Below, piece by piece: positions 6,587 through 13,395 of a stretch of 13,395 bases of DNA (the first letter of the stretch is position 1; each line of letters begins with the position of its first letter). Source of the DNA: Alphaproteobacteria bacterium (lineage in GTDB: Bacteria > Pseudomonadota > Alphaproteobacteria > SMXP01); contig JAJFIM010000474.1 in NCBI GenBank assembly GCA_021774995.1, positions 1 through 13,395 on the forward strand, read 5' to 3'. A program made the translations under genes and the position numbers. The notes under the pieces were generated by a model. The model was not told where the DNA came from, did not search any database, and saw only the letters and a list, made by a program, of their open reading frames with translations.

Positions 6587-8059
6587 TCAATGGTTGTATA
6601 TGCCTAGCTCGCAATCAGACAGGTTCAAAATGACAGACTTCGTCTGCGTATATGCATCCAGGACCTGATATGCGAACTCCCGACCAAAGCCACTTTGTTT
6701 GTAACCGCCAATTGGAATGCCTTCCTTCATGTTATAATAACGGTTGACCCAGATTGTGCCTGTCTTCATACCCCGGGCGATCCGATGCGCCTGAAAAAGA
6801 TCCCGTGTCCAAATACCGCCAGCCAGTCCGAATGAAGTTGCATTTGAAATCCGAACAGCCTCCGCCTCATCCTTCCAGGTTAGAACACACGTCACCGGCC
6901 CGAAAATTTCCTCCTGGGCAATGCGCATGTTCTCCTGCACATCAATAAAAACTGTCGGCTGCACATAGTAACCACGGTCCAGCTCTGACCCCGAAGCGCG
7001 TTCACCGCCAGTAAGCAATTTGGCGCCTTCATCGACTCCCACTTGAAGGTAATGACTTACTTTATCAAATTGGACTTTCGATGCGAGTGCGCCGAGCTGG
7101 GTCGACATTTGAGTGGGGTCGCCTATTCGTATTCGCTCCAGCCCCTTTTTTAATTTTTCCAGAAACTCGTCCCTTAGAGTTTCGTGTACGAGAATGCGCG
7201 ATCCCGCCAAACAAATCTCGCCCTTATTCAGCACCGTGGACATGACAGCCCCTTCGACAGCGGCATCCACATTGGCGCTCGGGCAGACGATCTGCGCTGA
7301 CTTACCGCCCAGTTCCAACGTCTGGGGAATAAGGTTTTTCGATGCATACTGAAGTATTTTCTGCCCCGTTGGCACAGAGCCCGTGAAAGATACTTTGCTA
7401 ACCAGAGGATGACTCACCAGAGATTCACCAATTTCAGCACCACTGCCAGTGACAATGTTGACGACCCCTTTTGGAATAATATCTTTTACCTCATCAATGA
7501 ATGCCAGAATTGACAGGCATACAGTCTCCGCTGGTTTCAGAACGAGCGTATTACCTGCTGCAAGCGCAGGCGCAATCTTGGCCGCCATCATCACAAGAGG
7601 TACGTTCCAGGGGATAATTTGTACGCACACTCCAATAGGCTCCCGGTGCACAAGTCCAATGGCGTCAGGAAAATCGTGTGTAGAACCGCTGAGCGAGAAC
7701 GGCGCTCCAGCGAAGAGCTCAAATTGGCTTATGGCGTTTGGTAAATCGAAATGCACCGCTTCGACAATCGGCTTGCCATTGTTGAGCGTTTCAAGCATGG
7801 CAAAGTCATTCGCGCGCGTCCGTAATCGGTTTGCGAATTCCAGAAGTAGTTCCTGCCGCTCTCGGGCCGTCGATGATGACCACCCCTCAAGCGCTGCATC
7901 AGCCGCACGCACAGCGCGATCTGCATCGGCAGGCCCACTGGCCGCAATCGTTGCGAGGGCCTCACCACTGGCAGGATTAAGGAGCTGGAGTGTTTTGCGA
8001 TTGGCAGCTTCCACCCATTCGCCGTTTATAAAGTTTCCATATTCCTTGGCGTGCTCCAT
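6587..8059 (-). CDS. NAD(P)-dependent aldehyde dehydrogenase
   Basis: This 490-residue protein is a standard aldehyde dehydrogenase superfamily member, oxidising an aldehyde to the acid with NAD(P)+. Motifs in order are PWN (150-152), the cofactor lysine K175 in LKPAE, FTGS (225-228), the general base E249 in LELGGK, and the catalytic nucleophile C283 in GEICLAGSR. In the C-terminal part EEIFGPV binds the cofactor ribose. All key residues are present. The ATG at 8059 overlaps the TGA of the Rieske ferredoxin gene by one base and has AAGGA about 6 bases upstream. A GTG one codon earlier is less well spaced. Candidate substrates are salicylaldehyde, as for NahF, or an aryl aldehyde made by the alcohol dehydrogenase encoded two genes upstream. 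Sequence alone does not choose between them. Confidence 0.93.
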   Translation of the reverse strand: MEHAKEYGNFINGEWVEAANRKTLQLLNPASGEALATIAASGPADADRAVRAADAALEGWSSSTARERQELLLEFANRLRTRANDFAMLETLNNGKPIVEAVHFDLPNAISQFELFAGAPFSLSGSTHDFPDAIGLVHREPIGVCVQIIPWNVPLVMMAAKIAPALAAGNTLVLKPAETVCLSILAFIDEVKDIIPKGVVNIVTGSGAEIGESLVSHPLVSKVSFTGSVPTGQKILQYASKNLIPQTLELGGKSAQIVCPSANVDAAVEGAVMSTVLNKGEICLAGSRILVHETLRDEFLEKLKKGLERIRIGDPTQMSTQLGALASKVQFDKVSHYLQVGVDEGAKLLTGGERASGSELDRGYYVQPTVFIDVQENMRIAQEEIFGPVTCVLTWKDEAEAVRISNATSFGLAGGIWTRDLFQAHRIARGMKTGTIWVNRYYNMKEGIPIGGYKQSGFGREFAYQVLDAYTQTKSVILNLSDCELGIYNH

Positions 8060-8379
8060 CACTCTTCCTTTATTTCAATCACAATGGATCCTGATTCTAC
8101 TCTGGCCGGATATGTCCGAAGGGGAACCGTCACCGGAAATGCCGTGGGCTTACCTGTACGCACACAAAAACGCCCTCCGTGGAAAGGACACTCGATCTCA
8201 TCATTCTCGAGCCATCCGTCCGTAAGCGGGGCTTCACCATGTGTACAGATGGCGTCCGTGACATACACACCATCTGATAATTGGTACACCGCAAGCGACG
8301 GAAGGCCGTCAATCTCAACAAGCAGGGGATGGTCCGCCGGGACATCCTCAACCGCGCATATCACCTTGCGCTCAGTCAT
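8059..8379 (-). CDS. Rieske [2Fe-2S] ferredoxin of an aromatic dioxygenase system
   Basis: This 106-residue protein is a compact Rieske ferredoxin like NahAb/BphA3, a soluble carrier that passes electrons to the oxygenase. The cluster ligands are clear: C45 and H47 in CTHG, and C64 and H67 in CPFHGGRF. The length is normal and there is no membrane anchor. It starts only 3 bp after the alcohol dehydrogenase stop codon, and its TGA overlaps the aldehyde dehydrogenase ATG. It most likely serves the alpha/beta oxygenase encoded upstream. The expected NAD(P)H-dependent ferredoxin reductase is not in the window, so that part must be encoded elsewhere or be replaced by another donor. Confidence 0.92.
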   Translation of the reverse strand: MTERKVICAVEDVPADHPLLVEIDGLPSLAVYQLSDGVYVTDAICTHGEAPLTDGWLENDEIECPFHGGRFCVRTGKPTAFPVTVPLRTYPARVESGSIVIEIKEE

Positions 8380-8382
8380 CCT

Positions 8383-9426
8383 CTATAATTCCTTTTCGAG
8401 TGAGACCAGGACTTTGATCACGTCACCACGATCAGCTGCAAGGCGCTTAAAGCCACGCTCAACGATGTCCTGTAAAGAAATCCGTTCACTGATCTGCTTT
8501 CCTGCATCCAGTGCGCCTCTTGCCATCAGATCCAGAACTGCGGGAAAATCCGCAAACATGTCGTACCCAAAAACAAAAATAATTTGAATCTCTTTGAGAA
8601 GTGCGTCATTCATATCGAGGCTGGCAGCACCAGCCCAGGAACTCAAGGATACATAGCGCCCACCCTTGCGCAGAGATGCCATACCTTCCGCAAGAGCAGA
8701 TTGCCGCCCGGCCGCGTCGAATACGACGTCAACGCCGACACCACCTCCCGTAAAGGAGCGGACCTGGTCGGCGACACCTCCAGATGCGTCAGGAGAAATA
8801 ACTTTGCTGGCTCCGGCATCACGTGCACTCGCCTGACGGAGAGGCTCTGGTTCCACAACAATGATCCTGCCAGCACCGGCCGCAACAACGCACTGCAATG
8901 CCGCCAGTCCTACAGGACCGGCGCCCAAGATCAGCACTGTTTCCCCCAACTTTAATCTCGACTGGCGCACGGCATGAAAAGTTACGGTGTAGTGTTCGGT
9001 TAATGCCGCCATATCAAGGGGAACTGAATCAGGTATGGGAATAGCAAGACGGGCGGGCACAGCCATATGTCTGGCGAAGGCGCCCTGCCGCGTAAACCCC
9101 ACCCATGACGGTCTCTCGCAAAGGTGATACTCAGCACGATGGCAATAAAAGCACTTGCCACAAAAATCCATCGGGATAACTGTGACGCGCTCGCCTTTAC
9201 GCTCAGACGGCACACCTCCTCCAGTAGCCACAATCACTCCTGACGTCTCATGCCCCATGATAACCGGCGGCTGCGCCCATGTCGGGCCATGCAGGTATTC
9301 GTGGAGATCCGTACCGCAAATACCGGTATAGGCTACTTCGATCAGCACCTCTCCCGCTTGAGGGACGGGTTCGGCGATTTCATCCAGCGCCACCCTCTGG
9401 TTCCCTGAATATTGCAATGCCAGCAT
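8383..9426 (-). CDS. zinc-dependent medium-chain alcohol dehydrogenase
   Basis: This 347-residue protein belongs to the zinc MDR family (threonine/2,3-butanediol/sorbitol dehydrogenase-like). Catalytic zinc ligands are C37 (GICGTD), H59-E60 (GHE) and probably E144. The structural zinc lobe has C89, C92, C95 and C103 in the C-x2-C-x2-C-x7-C pattern. The Rossmann loop GAGPVG is at 168-173, and a following acidic residue in VVEPEP suggests NAD+. The chosen ATG has GAGGA about 9 bases upstream. An upstream in-frame extension of 74 codons overlaps the beta subunit gene and lacks MDR similarity. The gene lies between the dioxygenase beta subunit and its ferredoxin, an unusual insertion. It could oxidise a hydroxymethyl arene or, less typically for this family, a cis-dihydrodiol. 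Confidence 0.9.
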   Translation of the reverse strand: MLALQYSGNQRVALDEIAEPVPQAGEVLIEVAYTGICGTDLHEYLHGPTWAQPPVIMGHETSGVIVATGGGVPSERKGERVTVIPMDFCGKCFYCHRAEYHLCERPSWVGFTRQGAFARHMAVPARLAIPIPDSVPLDMAALTEHYTVTFHAVRQSRLKLGETVLILGAGPVGLAALQCVVAAGAGRIIVVEPEPLRQASARDAGASKVISPDASGGVADQVRSFTGGGVGVDVVFDAAGRQSALAEGMASLRKGGRYVSLSSWAGAASLDMNDALLKEIQIIFVFGYDMFADFPAVLDLMARGALDAGKQISERISLQDIVERGFKRLAADRGDVIKVLVSLEKEL

Positions 9427-9448
9427 AAATTTTTCCTCGATTAAATCG

Positions 9449-9916
9449 CTAAATTGGATACACGAGATATCTTGACGGAGTTCCGTCAAGCAGTATTTTT
9501 CTTTCCTTAAACAAGGCTTCACCATCACGTATTCTGATAATATCTTCAGTGCGCCCCGAACATAGAAGTCCGGACACATCATTCTTTCCAGTGTAAGCAA
9601 CCAACACGTTGGATTCTGCGCGCAGTGTTTCCTCTCCCACTGATTCAAGCTCTGTTCTCTGAAATATATGACGGGTGCGATAGGGCTCTACCGTGCCGCG
9701 CCACACTTCGTCCACAAATTTGACACGGTCCATAATTCGGGCGAGACAGTCGTCGAGCATGTACGCCAATGGCAAACCGCGTTCATCATCTGCAGCGCAA
9801 TACACTGCATAACTGCTATCTTCATCGAACAGCTCCGCCCACGCCGCTACTTTTCCCGCATCAAGCACGGCAGCATAGCGCGCGAACAGTTTATCTACAG
9901 CTGCAACCGTGTCCAT
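9449..9916 (-). CDS. ring-hydroxylating dioxygenase beta (small) subunit
   Basis: This 155-residue protein has the size and pattern of the NTF2/SnoaL-like small subunit of Rieske aromatic dioxygenases, which packs against the alpha subunits for structural support. The N-terminal helix contains the YAAVLDAGKVAAWAELF pattern, and the sheet region contains RTRHIFQRTELES and a C-terminal KERKILLDG strand. The ATG has GAGGA upstream and lies 18 bp after the alpha subunit stop, the classic alpha-beta gene order. The subunit carries no metal ligands, as expected. A stand-alone SnoaL-like protein is the alternative, but the position makes the beta-subunit call strong. Confidence 0.87.
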   Translation of the reverse strand: MDTVAAVDKLFARYAAVLDAGKVAAWAELFDEDSSYAVYCAADDERGLPLAYMLDDCLARIMDRVKFVDEVWRGTVEPYRTRHIFQRTELESVGEETLRAESNVLVAYTGKNDVSGLLCSGRTEDIIRIRDGEALFKERKILLDGTPSRYLVYPI

Positions 9917-9934
9917 TCCTTTTTCCTCACCACT

Positions 9935-11107
9935 TCAAGCCTTGTCAAACCCCATAACAGATCGGTAGTGCGCCCACCAGACCGTGTTGCTTACCTCATC
10001 ATTCTGTGTCCACTCAGCACGCTCTTTCCCCACGCCCTTCACGAAGTGCTGGTAACCTCTATCTCCCGAAGTCGCGTGAACGCGATTGTAGATAGCAGCG
10101 TCTTCTATGCTGATAAATCCAGAAGGGCCGAGAAGATTCGATGCCTGTCTCACGCGATGTTTTGCATATTCTTCGTCATCTGACTCGTGACCAAAAAAGG
10201 CGTAGTGCACCTCAGTGCTATCGGGCCCAAGAGGCCTGGCAAAGCGTACATTGATTGTGTCGATGTGTTTCGTAATACCGGTAACGGGACGCAGTGCGAT
10301 GACACGCGCACGATCGTCCGTGCCCTTGAACTCCACGACACTCGGGTCCTTCAAGAAGCCATTATCCTTGTATGGCTGTACCTGATAAAGGATACACATA
10401 TGCCCTTCCGGATCGGTAGTAACAAGCTTCCCTGCTCCTCCCTGCCAATCAAGAAGACGGAAAGCCGAATGCAATAGCGGAGCGTGATAGGGATCATTAT
10501 CAATATAAATTTTCCAGTTGGCCTGGTAGATCACACGCTGGTAGCCGAGCAATGTGAGCCGTCCGTCGTCCAGCATGGCGTCAGAGATTGGTTGGCTTGC
10601 ATCTCCTAGAAACTCACTTAGAGACACGGTGTGCTCGCTCATGGTAACAAAAATAAGTCCGCGAAACTCCTCGACACGGACAGATCTCAAACCATAGTCT
10701 TCATCGCGAAAGTCAGGCCTGAAATCTTTTCGGCCTGGCGCCCCGCGAAAACAGCCCTTTTCATCAAACAGCCAACGATGGTAGGGGCACTCAAACTCTT
10801 GCGCTTTACCGCACGCACGCTGCTCAAGTAATGCGCCGCGATGTGCGCAGGAGTTGATGAAAACACGCACGACATCGTCACCACCCCGATGTATCAATAA
10901 CGGTACTTCCCCAAGCCATGCGGTTTTAAAACTATGCAACTCAGTCAGTTCGGCGCGGTGCGCAACAGGATGCCAATATTTGCCATAAAATATACGTTGC
11001 AATTCTTCGCGATAAATATCCGGATCTGAAAATATCACCTTCGGAAGATCTGCCGGGACTTTAAACTGGCGGCTGACTGATGCCTGAATATTTGTAAACT
11101 CACTCAT
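9935..11107 (-). CDS. Rieske ring-hydroxylating dioxygenase alpha (large) subunit
   Basis: This 390-residue catalytic subunit adds O2 across an aromatic ring bond to give a cis-dihydrodiol. The Rieske cluster ligands are C87/H89 (CAHRG) and C107/H110 (CPYHRW). The mononuclear iron site has H208 and H213 with the bridging D205 (NDPYHAPLLH), and a third ligand candidate D336 in IED. It is shorter than the roughly 430-460 residues of naphthalene or benzoate dioxygenases. YHRW, where the family usually has a glycine or small residue before the tryptophan, is uncommon. The ATG at 11107 is preceded by AAGGGG and lies 11 bp after the propeller gene. The BenD-like dehydrogenase encoded downstream hints at a carboxylated arene substrate, which is inference. 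All catalytic residues are present. Confidence 0.93.
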   Translation of the reverse strand: MSEFTNIQASVSRQFKVPADLPKVIFSDPDIYREELQRIFYGKYWHPVAHRAELTELHSFKTAWLGEVPLLIHRGGDDVVRVFINSCAHRGALLEQRACGKAQEFECPYHRWLFDEKGCFRGAPGRKDFRPDFRDEDYGLRSVRVEEFRGLIFVTMSEHTVSLSEFLGDASQPISDAMLDDGRLTLLGYQRVIYQANWKIYIDNDPYHAPLLHSAFRLLDWQGGAGKLVTTDPEGHMCILYQVQPYKDNGFLKDPSVVEFKGTDDRARVIALRPVTGITKHIDTINVRFARPLGPDSTEVHYAFFGHESDDEEYAKHRVRQASNLLGPSGFISIEDAAIYNRVHATSGDRGYQHFVKGVGKERAEWTQNDEVSNTVWWAHYRSVMGFDKA

Positions 11108-11118
11108 AAAAAAGCCCC

Positions 11119-12195
11119 TTACTCCGGCAGTAGTGGCCCGAGATGCGTTATGGCGCCGAGGTCTGTGGAAACAACGCGCCAAGTTTCACCCTTGTCCTGT
11201 GTCATCCGAACCTCACCACCCGTCGTCCCAAACCACACTGCAGGATCACCGGACTCGGAAACGCCTGATTCAAGCGCCCAAACCATATCGAACAGCCCGA
11301 TCTGCGTGGAATCAGGCACGAGCGCCCATGAGTGACCAGCATCTTTGCTCTGATAGATAGCGATATCCGCGCCTTTGCGCCGTCGGATCTTTGAAGGATT
11401 GAGAAAGTAAACATTGCCCGACAAAACGCCGAGGGTCAGTCCCTTCAGCGAAGCCCATTTGGGGGGGATGCCATCGGCCGCCGCAAGCAGTATAACATTG
11501 GGATCGTCAGGCCAGAACGCAATTGCATCTTCAGTATAGAGCCGGTGAGTCAATCCCTGGACAGCCTGAGTCCATGTGGCGCCTGCATCCGCACTGCGAT
11601 AGATACCGTATCCGCCGCGATAAACACCTGTATCAAGTCCCGTCGCCACAACGAGGTCTCGGTGTCTCCGGGGATGGACAATCAGCCTGTGTAAATCATG
11701 TCCCAGACCCTCAAGCACATTCCAGCTCTCACCACCATCCTCGCTCAAGAGCAGAGAACCAACTTCAATCAAAGCGTAAAGTCGCCCTGGCGCTTCTGGA
11801 CAAGGTGTGATTGATCGGACGTGTGGAATCTTGGGCGGCACAGGAAAACTCCAATCCTTCGCCTGCGGAAGAGATAGAAGATCGCCGAGAGTCCGCCAAC
11901 TGCCTGCTTCATATCGGTTTACAGATGCTGGCTCCGTTCCGGCATACAACACCCCTTCATGGTGCGGATCAAAGGCAAGCGCCCTGACGTCTTTATGTTT
12001 GATCCCCTCAGAGATATCATTCCAGGTTCTCCCAGAATCCTCCGACAAATGCACACCTGCTTTGTACAATGATACGGCCGCGCGCCGTCCGCTGACCGCG
12101 AGCGCCATAAATTTTCCACCAGCAAAATGTTCTGAATCGCGCTCGCCGCTCTCAGATACTCTGATAAGTCCTTTAGACCCGGCAACCAAAAGCAT
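11119..12195 (-). CDS. Asp-box (BNR) beta-propeller protein, probably cytoplasmic
   Basis: This 358-residue protein has five clear Asp-box motifs of the S-x-D-x-G-x-T-W type, at 51-58, 151-158, 201-208, 283-290 and 332-339. A weaker blade lies near 94-100. This architecture is shared by sialidase/Vps10/Ycf48-type propellers. Sialidase catalytic features (arginine triad, FRIP motif) are not evident, so it is not called a glycosidase. The N-terminus MLLVAGSKGL runs straight into the first strand with no signal peptide, suggesting a cytoplasmic protein. The start is firm: ATG at 12195 overlaps the ferredoxin TGA by one base, with GGAGG 7 bases upstream. It is sandwiched between redox subunit genes and the oxygenase. 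By analogy with Ycf48 it could help assemble or stabilise a redox complex, but that is inference. Confidence 0.85.
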   Translation of the reverse strand: MLLVAGSKGLIRVSESGERDSEHFAGGKFMALAVSGRRAAVSLYKAGVHLSEDSGRTWNDISEGIKHKDVRALAFDPHHEGVLYAGTEPASVNRYEAGSWRTLGDLLSLPQAKDWSFPVPPKIPHVRSITPCPEAPGRLYALIEVGSLLLSEDGGESWNVLEGLGHDLHRLIVHPRRHRDLVVATGLDTGVYRGGYGIYRSADAGATWTQAVQGLTHRLYTEDAIAFWPDDPNVILLAAADGIPPKWASLKGLTLGVLSGNVYFLNPSKIRRRKGADIAIYQSKDAGHSWALVPDSTQIGLFDMVWALESGVSESGDPAVWFGTTGGEVRMTQDKGETWRVVSTDLGAITHLGPLLPE

Positions 12196-12446
12196 CAAGT
12201 GGCCTCCGTATACGTCACAAAGGGCTGAGGGATGTGTAACTCGTGCGTTACTGTGATCGCATCCACATGGCAATCAATTGCGCAAAGGCGGCATGAATGA
12301 CATTCATTGGCATACGCAATCACAACCTTCCAACCCTTGACCTCCCATGGCTCTCCAATTTCGACGAGACGCAAGACATCAGTCGGGCAGCTGTCTATAC
12401 AGACATTGCACCCATCGCAAAGATCCAAATCAATATTTTCAATCAT
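12195..12446 (-). CDS. 2[4Fe-4S] ferredoxin-type iron-sulfur protein
   Basis: This 83-residue protein has two complete four-cysteine clusters: C10, C13, C16 and C20 (CDGCNVCIDSCP), then C49, C52, C55 and C59 (CHSCRLCAIDC). It should carry two [4Fe-4S] centres. The internal ATG at 12446 is chosen because it overlaps the flavoprotein TGA in an ATGA arrangement and has GGAG about 8 bases upstream. A start 26 codons earlier would lie fully within the flavoprotein gene. The second cluster lacks the proline usually following the last cysteine. The pairing resembles the flavoprotein/ferredoxin subunit arrangement of AprA-AprB, so it likely passes electrons to or from the flavoprotein. Direction and final partner are unknown. 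Confidence 0.9.
   Translation of the reverse strand: MIENIDLDLCDGCNVCIDSCPTDVLRLVEIGEPWEVKGWKVVIAYANECHSCRLCAIDCHVDAITVTHELHIPQPFVTYTEAT
12203..12207 (-). promoter_or_regulatory. ribosome binding site of the propeller gene
   Basis: On the minus strand this reads GGAGG, 7 bases before the ATG at 12195 and inside the last codons of the ferredoxin gene. It decides the propeller start against an in-frame ATG 26 codons upstream and shows that the propeller is translated in step with the redox genes. Confidence 0.7.
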
Positions 12447-13395
12447 GTGTTTTTCTCCGGCGCAAATCTTTCGGGGACAGTATATGGGCTTGGCTGCCGT
12501 CCTTTTGGAGGTTTGATCGGCCAACGATCGAAGGGCAATTCCCGTATTGAGAATTGTGGGGCTTCACTATCGTCCTGACGACGGGCAATCAACCATTTAA
12601 TCCAGTTGTCATTGTCAGTATAGGGATAGTCGGCTCGGAACAATTCTCCGCGGCTCTCCTTTCGCTCAATCATCGCATAACAGGCAATAATGGCCATATC
12701 GAGGTAATTCTTTACCTCACTTGCTTTTTCAAGCTCATGAAAATCGGGCGCATAAATTCTTGGAATGAGTATCTGACGGACGTCTTCCAGTTCCGCAATT
12801 GCTTTTCGAATGCGCTCTTCTGTTTTGAAAAGGGCAAAATTGGGCTCCGACGTAATTTGTCCGATTTTCAACCACACATCAGAAGACCGAACCTGACGCA
12901 ATCTCTTCATCGGTTTGAAATATTGGCGAACCGACTCGTCAACCTGCTCTTTGTGCAGATCAGGTAATTCCGTACTTTCGGCTAATTTCGTTGCATGCTC
13001 TCCAGCACGGTATCCGCCGACAGCTGAAAAACTGGAAATACCACTTCCGCTGATTCCAGACATGAGATGGGGGCAAGACGTGCCGTACCCAGCTGCATAA
13101 AGTCCGGGAATGTTTGTTGCTGAATTCAGGTCAATATCCGGTCCGCTGCTACTCAGTGTACCGATGACGACAAATGGACCAAGCTCAAGTAAATCTTTCG
13201 AAGGATCAATATTAAACTCGGCAAATGCCTTTTCAACTGTAGGGCTGACCTCATAAAGCACATCAATGTCTTCAGGCGGTACATGACGCAGATCAAGATA
13301 GCACGGGCCGCGGCCTTCAAGATTCTCAGTAATCACAGCCCGCGCGATCTGAAACAGTCCTGATTTTTCTCCAAACACCTTGTCGTAACGCAACA
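12443..13395 (-). CDS. fumarate reductase/succinate dehydrogenase-type flavoprotein, partial (N-terminus outside window)
   Basis: Only the last 316 or so residues are visible; the gene runs off the right edge and the N-terminal FAD dinucleotide-binding fold is outside. The visible part matches the FrdA/SdhA/AprA superfamily. GRGPCYLDLRHV is the capping-domain region. IPGLYAAGYG and the glycine/serine-rich GISGSGISSFSAVGGYRAGE (113-132) contact FAD. ESRGELFRADYP with DNWIKW (246-266) is the conserved C-terminal domain. Where succinate/fumarate enzymes have P-x-x-H-Y-x-M-G-G-I, this protein reads GPFVVIGTL and lacks the histidine, so a C4-dicarboxylate is an unlikely substrate. The stop overlaps the ferredoxin start by 4 bp, implying a two-subunit redox enzyme. 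The physiological reaction cannot be read from the fragment. Confidence 0.85.
   Translation of the reverse strand, partial: LRYDKVFGEKSGLFQIARAVITENLEGRGPCYLDLRHVPPEDIDVLYEVSPTVEKAFAEFNIDPSKDLLELGPFVVIGTLSSSGPDIDLNSATNIPGLYAAGYGTSCPHLMSGISGSGISSFSAVGGYRAGEHATKLAESTELPDLHKEQVDESVRQYFKPMKRLRQVRSSDVWLKIGQITSEPNFALFKTEERIRKAIAELEDVRQILIPRIYAPDFHELEKASEVKNYLDMAIIACYAMIERKESRGELFRADYPYTDNDNWIKWLIARRQDDSEAPQFSIRELPFDRWPIKPPKGRQPSPYTVPERFAPEKNT

Noticed and set aside
7449..8225. 258-codon open frame on the plus strand
   Set aside because: It lies antisense to the aldehyde dehydrogenase and Rieske ferredoxin genes, which have complete motifs. Its serine/arginine-rich translation resembles no family.
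8383..9648. Longer 421-residue form of the alcohol dehydrogenase
   Set aside because: The additional 74 residues overlap the dioxygenase beta gene, lack similarity to the family, and a ribosome binding site precedes the internal ATG at 9426.
11119..12195. Sialidase activity for the Asp-box protein
   Set aside because: Asp-boxes are structural. No FRIP motif or arginine triad of sialidases could be identified, and there is no secretion signal.
11807..12256. 149-codon plus-strand open frame
   Set aside because: It is antisense to the propeller gene, whose five Asp-box motifs prove the minus-strand frame.

Overview
The window carries fifteen supportable protein-coding genes, all transcribed on the minus strand (right to left). 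No RNA gene, insertion sequence, CRISPR array or transposase was seen. Base composition looks close to 50% GC by eye. The families point to an aerobic, aromatic-degrading proteobacterium, but nothing here fixes the genus.

Layout in transcription order. (1) Right edge, 12443-13395: the C-terminal part of a fumarate-reductase/succinate-dehydrogenase-type flavoprotein, overlapping by 4 bp a small 2[4Fe-4S] ferredoxin (12195-12446). The ferredoxin overlaps by 1 bp an Asp-box (BNR) beta-propeller protein (11119-12195). (2) 8059-11107: a Rieske ring-hydroxylating dioxygenase alpha subunit, its beta subunit, a zinc alcohol dehydrogenase and a Rieske ferredoxin. (3) 5014-8059: an aldehyde dehydrogenase, a type I extradiol ring-cleavage dioxygenase and a 2-hydroxychromene-2-carboxylate isomerase-like protein. 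(4) 4615-5013: a break in the tight packing holding a possible 64-residue small ORF and a short hairpin. (5) 158-4614: a 4,5-dihydroxyphthalate decarboxylase-like protein, a flavin reductase, a BenD-like dihydrodiol-carboxylate dehydrogenase, an ornithine cyclodeaminase/mu-crystallin-family protein and a DapA-family lyase. The last 157 bases hold no convincing gene.

How they may work together (inference). Alcohol and aldehyde dehydrogenases could oxidise an aryl side chain to a carboxylate. The Rieske dioxygenase could then dihydroxylate the arene carboxylate, and the BenD-like enzyme could rearomatise it with loss of CO2 to a catechol-type diol. The extradiol enzyme would open that ring and the chromene isomerase would process the product. 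An extradiol enzyme next to a chromene isomerase normally signals a bicyclic diol such as 1,2-dihydroxynaphthalene, so a (methyl)naphthalene/naphthoate-like substrate is one coherent reading. The DapA-family protein might supply the aldolase step, although it resembles DapA more than NahE. The phthalate-type decarboxylase suggests the cluster mixes parts of several pathways.

The least explained part is the right end. There a flavoprotein, a ferredoxin and an apparently cytoplasmic Asp-box propeller are translationally coupled and sit directly ahead of the oxygenase genes. No ferredoxin reductase for the Rieske system is visible.
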